Assembly (NCBI GenBank): GCA_028565635.1
Contig: JAOXYB010055556.1
Location: 1 to 11,185, forward strand
DNA: 11,185 nt
Reading direction: 5' to 3'
Source of the DNA: Phoronis ovalis
Taxonomy: Eukaryota; Phoronida; Phoronidae
Below, one piece after another: positions 5,301-11,185 of this stretch; within the stretch, counting starts at the first letter, position 1; each line of letters begins with the position of its first letter. Position numbers and translations under genes: made by a program. The notes beneath the pieces were generated by a model, which saw nothing but the letters and a program-made list of their open reading frames with translations, was not told the DNA's origin and searched no databases.

Positions 5301-8021
5301 TACAGATAGCTATGTTATTTCAGGTTAGTATCTGTTCGTGTTAAGTTAGGTAATAAATAATTAAAAAACATTTTGTAATTCCTTATGGATAAATAACAGA
5401 ACTTTGGTAATAACATTTTCGAATTTTCACAGTATACATATATATTGTGAAGGGTTAAAATGTTTTTAAACAATCTTGCGGGGAATTTATGCGAAAAACT
5501 AGCTTTTTCACCTGCCAGGTTCAGTATTTTACTTACATAACCAATCGATTCTCTATCTATTGTGAACAAAGAAGTTTCAAAGCTATCATTCTTAAAATGT
5601 CTTCATAAGACTTCCTCCAAATCATTGGCAACTGAATTCAAACCAAGTTATCCCTTGCAGTCATGTTATCTCGCTTTGCATTTGTTTGCTTGGCGTCTTA
5701 ACTGGAAGGGTTTGGGAGATTTATTTGAATGTATGGAAGTTATATATCCCCAGGCATTATAACTAATAGTAATACGGTATTATACCACAATTTTTAAAAA
5801 GTTGTTTCTCTCTTGCGTCATATTATGAGCGTGTATGGGTTTCCAATCTTTATTCATGTCGTAATCACCTGAATTAATGTAAAAAAAAGTGAGTGTAGTC
5901 TAAATGTACACAACTGCATACATGTACGGTGATGGGATTTTGAATACTTATCGTGACTTGCGAAACGAGAAATATCTTAAACACGACAGTGAGAGATTAC
6001 ATCAGTCTGAATAAATCCATGCGTTAGTGTTCTGTACCCTCTCAACTAACGTCTGGGCTTAACTATACCCAATTTTGGTTTATTATCTCAAAAACCCGAA
6101 GAACGAAAATACCTTTATTTCTATATAAAGTGTCATAAAAGTCTTGACACCAATCAAATTGTAGCTTACACTAATTAATAAGTATAACAGTGAGCTAAGC
6201 GGATAGGGGGTCGATCACACACATGCTGTGCTGCCAGAGTTTATTTATAATCCGCTAAGCAAAAAGTATGCTCCCCGGCGATACCTATTCAGAATGAGTC
6301 ATAATGATAGAATAGACGTGGTAGGTGACGATGGATCACGCAGAGAAAAAGACATCTCGATTGGCAAGAGATTAATGACGTAATTATTTCGCCCATGTTG
6401 AAGGAATATAACAAAAAATTGACTATAATTAAGCCCAGACGTTAGTTGAGAAGGTACGGAACACCCATGAGGTACTTGACAGAAAAGTTGGTAGGGTGTG
6501 CGGCCCAGGGTAAAAAACCCTGACCCTGTGGTAAATAAAGATCACCAAAAACATACGCTGTCGTAAATGAAAAAACATGAAAAATATACCCTGTCGTAAA
6601 TAACTCTCCCGAAATAGTTACCCTGCGTAAAATTTACTTGTAATTTATATACCCTGTGGTAATAAATTTGGAAAAAATTAACGAACCTTAATTTTTCATA
6701 CCTGTCGTAAAAGCGTTTTCCAAGAAATACATCCTGTGGTAAACGAATATTTTTTGAAAATACACCCTGTGGTAAATATCCAACAAAAAGTATACCCTGT
6801 GGTAAATAAGGCTTTTGAAAAGCATGAAAAACATACCCTGTGGTAAATGCGGGAGCTGAAGAAAGGGGGCCTATTGGACGGCACATATATATAGTGACTT
6901 TGAATGACAGTATCCCCCGGGATGGAACATTAACGGAAGGATTTATTTAGACTGGGGATTACATGTAATATACAGTATCATACACATTACTAAAATGGTT
7001 TCAACCATTTTTCTCATCACTGAAAATTGCATGCAATTTTAGCGATAAAACAGGTTCTTTGGATACAATATTTTAGCGGGAATGTTATTTCTTGCGTCGT
7101 TTCTGCGAGGGTGGCAGCGTGTTTTTACGTTACATGTCATCAGTCAACCATAAATGCTGCTACAAAAAGAATCGGCTGTAGGGAAATTACTTTTATCCCG
7201 ACGTCTTACAAATATGAAAAGGCATCGAAGAAACAAGCAGTTCAGCAACTGTCACTGTTATAAATTTTACTTCTTTTTTCCAGATCAACAAATTTCCCGG
7301 ATTTCACACAGATAATGATGCGCTTTCTCATTTTGGAAAGTGTATAGGTTTCAGAGCTCAGATCAAATACCGTGATTGTATGCAACTCGCTCAGTTAGCT
7401 TGTGAACAGGCAAACGTTAGAGTCACCAAAAGCGTTCGTATGAGTGGAGAAACAATTAAATATTTAAATCAACAGGATCGCGAAGTAAAAGTAATTCATT
7501 TGGTTCGCGACCCACGAGGGACATATTTATCGCGCCAACATGTTGGAGTTGGATTTTTAGGAACACCAGAGTTAGAGAAATTTAATGTATCTCAATATGC
7601 TGCGTGGATGTGTGATATATTTTTACAAAATATGCAACCCGTTGAAGGGATATCTAAAGATGATTTTATAACTATACGGTACGAAGACATTGCAGAAGAG
7701 CCTTTAGCAATGAGTGAGGGAATGTTTAAATTTGCGGACATTCCCTATGTAAATGAGGTTAAAGATTGGGTTTATAAATCTACGCACAGCCATAAAGAAA
7801 ATAAAGGTGCTATGACCCTGCAGAAAAGAAATTCTACAGCAACTGCTTTTGCATGGACAAGACATATGCAATTTAATGATGTTCAGGCAATTGATAACTC
7901 GTGTCAGCTATTCTACAAGACAGCTGGATATGTCTCTGTATCCAACGGCAGTAGACTTACTGCCGTCAATTTTCGCCCTATAACTAACTCGTCTAATGTT
8001 TATACCAATCATTACCTTTGA
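2185..8021 (+). CDS. WSC-domain carbohydrate sulfotransferase, six exons, 5' end missing
   Basis: Joined from exons 2185-2307, 3300-3538, 4100-4229, 4623-4788, 5224-5323 and 7284-8021. Intron phases match throughout (1, 0, 1, 2, 0), every border is GT/AG, and the result is about 497 residues, numbered here from the Ala codon at 2187. Seen: a hydrophobic span at residues 6-25 preceded by two Arg; a stem; a WSC domain at about 74-163 with eight cysteines; a 5'-phosphosulfate loop RVGSSFTGDIF at 187-197; and a 3'-phosphate loop VIHLVRDPRGTYLSR at 322-336. Known of the family: CHST1/CHST3-type enzymes move sulfate from PAPS to sugar hydroxyls (often Gal or GalNAc C6) in the Golgi lumen as type II membrane proteins, and WSC domains are proposed glycan binders. 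Inferred: the WSC domain may hold or choose the glycan. N-glycosylation sequons at 165, 353, 435, 473 and 487 fit a lumenal protein. The start codon lies in an exon I could not fix. The acceptor sugar cannot be told. Confidence 0.85.
2308..3299 (+). other. Intron A-B (992 bp)
   Basis: A phase-1 intron between the membrane-anchor and stem/WSC exons, GTATGT...TTTTTAG. It carries a tandem duplication at 2761-3056. The open frames within it (the tail of 2238-2468, and 3012-3197 on the other strand) show no recognisable motif. Confidence 0.6.
2761..3056 (+). repeat. Two-copy tandem duplication, unit 145-151 bp
   Basis: Copy 1 (2761-2905) and copy 2 (2906-3056) both start CGATACATTCT and share long identical blocks such as AAAATATGATCAATTTCAGT and TAGACTCTGGGTGG, ending with GATTAGA. 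Copy 1 has a few extra bases (GCGCG) near its start. Copy 2 has an insertion near 3004-3019. A shorter partial start (CGATACA) at 2701 and CGATGCA at 3062 hint at further eroded units. It lies inside an intron. Nothing suggests it codes for protein. Confidence 0.85.
3300..3538 (+). CDS. Exon B: stem and N-terminal half of WSC domain
   Basis: The acceptor tgtgtctttttag ends at 3299 and the donor gttggt begins at 3539. The first two bases complete an Asn codon with the last base of exon A. The Ser/Thr/Pro/Lys-rich stem PSEKTNSLPTTTQKT suits a Golgi enzyme spacer. The WSC domain then starts at YALGCWLD, and the exon carries its first three cysteines (GCW and KCMEYC) and the YAG turn. It ends after a Lys codon in phase 0, just where the family continues with xGxxCWCG, which is supplied by exon C. 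The open frame reaches back to an ATG at 3239, but the Lys/Cys-rich residues so added contain no membrane anchor and lie upstream of a good acceptor. That ATG is therefore probably not the start. Confidence 0.85.
3539..4099 (+). other. Intron B-C (561 bp)
   Basis: A phase-0 intron splitting the WSC domain between YAGIK and NGNQCWCG. It is AT-rich, with nothing recognisable inside. The open frame running into exon C from 3956 is intron read-through. Confidence 0.75.
4100..4229 (+). CDS. Exon C: C-terminal half of WSC domain
   Basis: The exon opens directly with NGNQCWCGDQIG, completing YAGIK from exon B at the standard WSC spacing. It then gives SDGCNLPCPGDNTLLCGG and ends SLSVYLA plus one base (phase 1). 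Five cysteines here and three in exon B make the full set of eight. The acceptor gttatgttacag has a weak pyrimidine tract. A stronger-looking AG just upstream (ending 4068) would add 31 bases and break the frame, so 4100 is preferred. The donor is gtaaca at 4230. A near copy of the last 12 exon bases and the donor follows immediately, giving a second possible donor at 4252. Confidence 0.87.
4214..4257 (+). repeat. Tandem near-duplication of the exon C splice donor
   Basis: AGTGTTTACTTG plus a donor occurs twice: 4214-4234 ending gcag|gtaac, and 4235-4257 ending ccgag|gtaaaa. The first donor (4230) gives the phase needed for exon D. The second (4252) adds 22 bases, shifts the frame, and would create a TAA across the junction, because exon D begins GTAATC. 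Confidence 0.8.
4230..4622 (+). other. Intron C-D (393 bp)
   Basis: A phase-1 intron separating the WSC exons from the first catalytic exon. Apart from the duplicated donor at its start, only AT-rich sequence is seen. Confidence 0.75.
4623..4788 (+). CDS. Exon D: sulfotransferase 5'-PAPS loop
   Basis: The acceptor ends at 4622 (taatctttatag) and the donor gtaagg begins at 4789. The exon continues the Gly codon begun in exon C and gives NRSSPMSEWC, a short linker, then KLVIMAYQRVGSSFTGDIF and HQYPDAFYTFESLWNMDN. This is the classic CHST-family start of the catalytic domain: a beta strand, the 5'-phosphosulfate-binding loop around Arg187 to Phe192, and the conserved HPDxFYxFEPLW-type segment. 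The usual loop in vertebrate members is RTGSSF. Here Val replaces Thr, and the Pro of the FEPLW segment is Ser. The exon ends in phase 2. Confidence 0.92.
4789..5223 (+). other. Intron D-E (435 bp)
   Basis: A phase-2 intron with a strong GTAAGG donor. Two open frames in it (4737-5030 and 4904-5125) are hydrophobic read-through of AT-rich sequence, without recognisable motifs. Confidence 0.75.
5224..5323 (+). CDS. Exon E: sulfotransferase central segment
   Basis: The acceptor ctgactttcag ends at 5223 and the donor cag|gttagt is at 5324. One base completes a Lys codon with exon D, and 33 codons follow (IGAEWPKRSARLVEQLLNCK...LVQIAMLFQ), ending in phase 0. Both borders and the phase agree with exons D and F. 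The segment matches the less conserved helical part between the two PAPS loops in CHST proteins, where a Cys in a QLLxC context is common. On its own it would be hard to assign. Its call rests on the fit with its neighbours. Confidence 0.82.
6027..6464. mobile_element. Fold-back / MITE-like element with 50 bp inverted ends
   Basis: The left arm 6027-6076 and the right arm 6415-6464 are reverse complements at 45 of 50 positions, including an uninterrupted block CTCAACTAACGTCTGGGCTT (6041-6060 against 6431-6450). The outer tips read GTGTT...AACAC. Flanks CCATGCGTTA (6017-6026) and CCATGAGGTA (6465-6474) agree at 8 of 10 positions and could be an aged 9-10 bp target-site duplication, which would suit a Mutator-like non-autonomous element. 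An inner inverted pair (6194-6204 with 6250-6260, one mismatch) lies near the centre. No transposase is encoded in the 438 bp. Confidence 0.7.
6194..6260. repeat. Central inverted repeat inside the fold-back element
   Basis: GCTAAGCGGAT at 6194-6204 pairs with ATCCGCTAAGC at 6250-6260, with one mismatch in 11, around a loop of about 45 bases. It sits near the middle of the element, so a transcript could form a nested stem. Confidence 0.55.
6522..6848. repeat. Array of ten 15 bp palindromic cores with variable spacers
   Basis: The core TACCCTGTGGTAAAT recurs, with small changes, at starts 6522, 6554, 6587, 6619, 6650, 6699, 6730, 6763, 6793 and 6834. Steps are 30-33 bp except for 49 and 41. 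Spacers of 15-18 bases (two longer) are AT-rich and unalike. TACC and GGTA can pair around CTGT. Copies 2, 3, 4 and 6 carry CGTA instead of GGTA, and copy 2 also has TACG, restoring the pairing. It looks like an eroded minisatellite of roughly 32 bp unit. It is not a CRISPR array: cores are too short, spacers irregular, and the host is eukaryotic. The minus strand stays open for 114 codons (6542-6886), probably a by-product. Confidence 0.8.
6992..7040. repeat. Two adjacent short palindromes
   Basis: AAAATGGTT and AACCATTTT (6992-7011) are 9-base inverted arms with a 2-base gap. AAAATTGCATGCAATTTT (7023-7040) is a perfect 18-base palindrome only 11 bases further on. Confidence 0.7.
7284..8021 (+). 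CDS. Exon F: last exon, sulfotransferase C-terminal half and stop
   Basis: The acceptor ttcttttttccag ends at 7283. The exon runs in phase 0 for 245 codons to TGA at 8019-8021. It holds a Cys-rich region (FGKCIGF, YRDCMQLAQLAC), the KSVRM strand, the 3'-phosphate-binding loop VIHLVRDPRGTYLSR (bases 7491-7535), then RYEDIAEEP, KRNSTATAFAW and the closing VQAIDNSCQLFYKTAGY. These blocks occur in this order in CHST1/CHST3-type sulfotransferases, including the YEDLxxEP and QRNSxAT..W blocks. About 29 residues beyond the GY motif form a low-complexity Asn/Thr/Ser tail with two sequons. An in-frame ATG at 7380 exists but would discard the first 32 codons, which clearly belong to the domain. Confidence 0.95.
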   Translation: MNKFPGFHTDNDALSHFGKCIGFRAQIKYRDCMQLAQLACEQANVRVTKSVRMSGETIKYLNQQDREVKVIHLVRDPRGTYLSRQHVGVGFLGTPELEKFNVSQYAAWMCDIFLQNMQPVEGISKDDFITIRYEDIAEEPLAMSEGMFKFADIPYVNEVKDWVYKSTHSHKENKGAMTLQKRNSTATAFAWTRHMQFNDVQAIDNSCQLFYKTAGYVSVSNGSRLTAVNFRPITNSSNVYTNHYL

Positions 8022-8599
8022 TTATTAATAATACTTGCTTAAAATTTGTTTTGACCGGCAACTAATACGTGGATATTCTGTATCAGTTCAACAGACCATG
8101 GACATGAAATCAAACTTTCCCAGAGTGTCAGATTTTGTGAATTCATATAAAACGTTATATTCTTCGCTTCATTCACATTACTGAAATTTTTGTATCTTCG
8201 TTGGTCCAAGACGAAGAAATAATTTTTTTGCAATTTATATTTGGTATTTGCTATTATATAATGTCCAACATTGCTTTGTTCAAGACAAGCAGATTGACAC
8301 TTCAACATACTGAAAAGTGGAGTTATAAAGGACTAGAAAAAATATTTTAAGTTACACATGCAAAATCCAACACTTCTGACTGGCATTAATGATGGTAAGT
8401 TATGATTATCATAAAGGCAGCGCATTTTGTAAGAAATATATATTGTGCCAGCTATATAGATAGTTCTGCTATAATATCTGATTGATCTGGGTTGTATAAA
8501 TAATTACTTTATACATTAGTGTAATTTACAAAGACTGATCTTGAATGTGGGGGGGGGGGGCAGTCCTAAAGACCAAATATCCAGATAATTCGTTTGGAT
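8022..8599 (+). other. Probable 3' UTR, no other gene seen
   Basis: AT-rich sequence between the stop codon and the first AATAAA. It contains a run of 12 G at 8549-8560. An open frame of 89 codons on the other strand (8039-8308) matches nothing I recognise and is probably chance, given the lack of in-frame neighbours or splice support. Confidence 0.4.
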
Positions 8600-8648
8600 A
8601 ATAAATACTTGTGAAGGAATATATATGACACAACTCTTATGAAATAAA
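8600..8648 (+). promoter_or_regulatory. Candidate polyadenylation signals for the sulfotransferase mRNA
   Basis: AATAAA occurs at 8600-8605 and again at 8643-8648. These are the first perfect hexamers downstream of the stop at 8021, and would give a 3' UTR of about 600 bases. In DNA this AT-rich the hexamer is common by chance, so the assignment rests mainly on position. Confidence 0.4.
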
Positions 8649-9257
8649 AAATACTGTGGAGCAAAAAAATGCCTTATTTATAATTATTTTAGCATTGGTA
8701 TATGCAGATAAAATATATTTAACTCGAAACAACTTAGCATATGGGATGCGGTTGGCAAATTATACTGGTGACGATATAAATATATAAAGCTAAAGAGTGG
8801 TCATTCAACACTGGTATCTGGGCTGACTCACTAAAGCATCACAGCTAGCCATGCAACCACAATTCAAATAGGCTGGTGGACTTTTAATTGGTTTCATTTT
8901 CAGTATATCAGGGATACGTAATATAAAAATAAATATTCATACGCACTGTATTATTGTACATAATTATTCAAATATCTTATTATATTTTCTGTCAATGAGC
9001 TAATTTTGAAATATTGTGATAATGGTTTCACATATAAGGTGATTGCCAAATTTTTAAAGAAATGTCATGGAATAATCGAAGGTAAGTTCCTGAGGGTATA
9101 CGCTTCCTGGCAAAAGTTATCATCTGTCTCAACAAAACCAGAGACGGACTCGGGGGGGGGGGAGGTGGAGAATTCATGGGGCATGGAACACCCCAGGGCA
9201 TTGTGGAGGAAATTGTGGCATAAAGATGTATCATATTATGGCATCCTCTATCAAAAA

Positions 9258-9279
9258 ATCCAGGATTCGCCTCTGAAAA
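9258..9279 (-). repeat. Possible DNA-transposon end (hAT-like CAGxGGCG terminus)
   Basis: On the minus strand this reads CAGAGGCGAATCCTGGATTT, close to the CAGGGGCGGATCCAGGA-type ends of hAT-related elements that I recall from marine invertebrates. I could not find the opposite end or an 8 bp target duplication. The G-rich tract at 9152-9165 may belong to the same fragment. Confidence 0.25.
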
Positions 9280-9629
9280 TCACAGTGTGATGTTATAATT
9301 TAAATATTATGAATCAGCAGGTTGACCTTGCATGATGATGCTTGATAACTGGTATATGTATACACAAAAAGAACCTCCTTATAGACAACATACACATTTT
9401 TATTCAGTTAGATAGATTGGAAATTTTTTACAGAAGAGACATACAGTACATAAGTCATCCTAACATATCTACAGTCACAACTGTCTGCAATTGCTTGAGT
9501 GAGAATGCTGTAAAAAAGATAGCCAGACGTCAGGGGGTAACAGGAGAGGTCCAATTAACATCAAACACTGGTGCAGAAATAGCTGTTGCTCCCAGGAAGG
9601 TCACATGGATGAAATGCTGGGTCCACATG

Positions 9630-9800
9630 CGCGACCGAAAAATCGCTTGAAAAGGGTAAATTTTTTCCAGCCAAGCGCGTAACCCGCGTTCTACGTTAAT
9701 GGTATAAATTTAGCTAAATATTGGCAAATAGAGTGCATGTTGTTTTCAGCATAAATTACAGACGCGTAAAGAGGGTATATTTTCCCGCCATCAGATGAAA
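9630..9800. repeat. Degenerate repeated motif around AAAGGGTA...TTTTCC..GCC
   Basis: GAAAAGGGTAAATTTTTTCC followed by AGCC (from 9649), and AAAGAGGGTATATTTTCCCG followed by CC (from 9768), are similar. Both lie beside GCGCGTAA or ACGCGTAA. They look like two eroded units of a dispersed or minisatellite repeat. The type is unresolved. Confidence 0.3.
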
Positions 9801-10914
9801 ATGTTACTTAGGGACTATGCGTGCAGGATATGCTAGCTTCATACATTCTACATAATATTGTTATTTATGAGACAGGTCCGAATTTATTTTTTGGGCAGCC
9901 AGGGTCAGGTAATAATGAGAGGTAACATTTTTATTTTTGGGTGCATAGGAGATGCATTTTTATTTTGGCCTTCGCCATGAACTGAATTATCCCGAACAGT
10001 TAATTATTCTAAAGAGTAAACGTGGAACAAGTTAGACATCAAATATTACTATAAACTATCAGTTGGAATGTGTGTATCCTATTTTAATAAATAAATATAT
10101 GAACATTTTAATCTAGGTACATGTATATAAGGTAAAATATCTAGTTGTGTTTCACCAGGTTTAATGACTTGACAGAGATACCTGCAAGTTTACAAATATT
10201 TTAATAATTTTTTAACAATTTTAGTTAACATTTTCTCTTTCAAACCAGATCTTAAAACGTTTCTAAAAATACACCAGAAGCTGTAAATTGCGTTCTAAGT
10301 TTCTTAATTTTCTCACGGGAAGTGCCCCGAACCCCTCTGCAATTCATACCGCCAGGAATTTAATAACTAAATAATAGGTTTTTTAATTAAATAACGTACT
10401 ATCATACCATGTCAGATAGCAGAAAAGAACACTGCAATGTGATGACTACCTATAAGTATTTTATATAATATATATGTACATCCCCTGTATACAACTAGGC
10501 GGTATATATATGAATAATGTTAAGACAATAAAAAAGTGACAGCCATTCCACATAACCCCAAGAATACTTGTTGTTTCAGTAATTAAACAAAATTTTGAAA
10601 ATTTTCTACAGATTCCGTCTAATTAACTAGTGTGCTTGTCTGAAAAATCTATTGCGTAGACTTTTTTGGAAGTTTTAAATTTAGGTTATAGAGTATTTAT
10701 GCACTGGGAAGTTAGTGATCAGGTCTCAGTTCTTGGTATAGTGATCCCGGATAGTGATTCTTAATTATCAGGTCAAACAAGTCTCAGATTTTGGCTAGTT
10801 TGGAAGCAATTTCTCAGCACGGTCTCTAAAAATCCAAATAAGTAACCCTAAGAATATGGTGAAATTTATTTAAAAAGTTGCAATCTGCATATAAAAGGAA
10901 GTTTGAAGCTTTGT

Positions 10915-11015
10915 AAAACGAGTCCAAGAATGCACCTGATTGCAGGAAATCACATAAAATGGTCAAAAGTTTTCCGGAGGGTATGCCACCAGATCCCCCC
11001 AGTTGCGCTTCAGTC
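10915..11015 (+). repeat. Dispersed G/C-rich repeat fragment
   Basis: AGAATGCACCTGATTGCAGG, then about 25 AT-rich bases, then TTTTCCGGAGGGTATGCCAC and CAGATCCCCCCAG. I associate this order (GAATGCACC, then AATTTTC, then GGGGGCATGCCCCC, then GACCCCCC) with a repeat widespread in marine invertebrates. A weaker copy in the same orientation is near 10265-10335, with TACACCAGA, TTTTCTCACGGG and GCCCCGAACCCC. No open frame covers either. Confidence 0.4.
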
Positions 11016-11185
11016 GCATGTCCCTTAACTCAAATTTCTGGAAGGGAGCGTTATATTATTTATCTAAGGGGGGTTACAATTGTTTGCGCAAGTCATGAAG
11101 GGAGGTGAATTTTTTATGCAAAATGTTTTTGAAATGCTTCAATTTTAACCATTCTGACCAGTACCTAATACAGTATGAAATTGTA

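Larger units (their letters stand above)
5324..7283 (+). other. Intron E-F (1960 bp)
   Basis: The longest intron, phase 0. From 5324 to 6026 it is unremarkable AT-rich DNA. It then carries a fold-back element (6027-6464), an array of 15 bp palindromic cores (6522-6848) and two adjacent palindromes (6992-7040). Open frames at 5562-5762 and 7027-7263 show no domain or splice logic. Confidence 0.75.
8651..11185. other. Downstream intergenic region, no gene recognised
   Basis: AT-rich, with scattered repeat-like fragments. Open frames at 9006-9290 (with a 9028-9234 shadow on the other strand) and 9342-9650 match no family I know. The second includes a hydrophilic stretch with SENAVKKIARRQGVTGEV, and could be an eroded element or chance. 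A run of 11 G is at 9152-9162. No tRNA or rRNA was seen. Confidence 0.5.

Noticed and set aside
5315-5762. Open frames at 5315-5569 (-) and 5562-5762 (+)
   Set aside because: They lie inside an intron with no motif and no splice logic, and short frames like these are expected by chance.
6522-6848. CRISPR array
   Set aside because: It has repeat-spacer spacing at first sight, but cores are only 15 bp, variable, and unevenly spaced, spacers are 15-18 bp and AT-rich, and the array lies in a eukaryotic intron with no cas genes.
7027-7263. 78-codon frame just before exon F
   Set aside because: It is intronic, begins within the 18-base palindrome, and ends before the acceptor. No homology is recognised.
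7380-8021. Independent 213-residue sulfotransferase starting at 7380
   Set aside because: The conserved domain begins upstream of this ATG and continues into earlier exons carrying the 5'-PAPS loop, so 7380 is an internal Met.
8039-8308. Minus-strand 89-codon gene
   Set aside because: No recognised motif and no exon partners. It overlaps the probable 3' UTR of the sulfotransferase.

Overview
The window looks like AT-rich nuclear DNA from an invertebrate animal, most likely a mollusc (possibly a bivalve). The reasons are short coding exons with GT/AG borders and matched phases, long AT-rich introns, a decayed LINE 3' end, and short G/C-rich dispersed repeats of a kind I associate with marine invertebrates. 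The species cannot be fixed from sequence alone. No bacterial operon structure, rRNA, tRNA or CRISPR locus was seen.

The one convincing gene is on the + strand, from 2185 to 8021. Six exons can be joined without a phase conflict: 2185-2307, 3300-3538, 4100-4229, 4623-4788, 5224-5323 and 7284-8021. Together they encode about 497 residues, complete at the C-terminus and lacking only a short N-terminal piece with the start codon. The chain reads: short basic cytosolic tail, one membrane anchor (type II signal anchor), stem, one complete eight-cysteine WSC domain, then a carbohydrate sulfotransferase domain of the CHST1/CHST3 kind with both PAPS-binding loops. It is best described as a Golgi-lumen WSC-linked carbohydrate 6-O-sulfotransferase-like enzyme. 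Its glycan substrate is unknown.

Layout. 1-928: AT-rich, no gene. 929-1554: 5'-truncated, frameshifted LINE 3' end with a candidate target-site duplication. 1555-2184: no gene. 2185-8021: the sulfotransferase gene. Its introns carry a 145-150 bp tandem duplication (2761-3056), a 438 bp fold-back element with 50 bp inverted ends (6027-6464), a ten-copy array of a 15 bp palindromic core (6522-6848), and two adjacent short palindromes (6992-7040). 8022-8650: probable 3' UTR with two AATAAA signals. 8650-11185: no recognisable gene, but G-runs and several degenerate dispersed-repeat fragments.

The most interesting points are the WSC plus CHST fusion, a duplicated splice donor exactly at the join between the WSC and catalytic exons (the second donor would truncate the protein), and the fold-back element lying next to the palindromic-core array inside the last intron.
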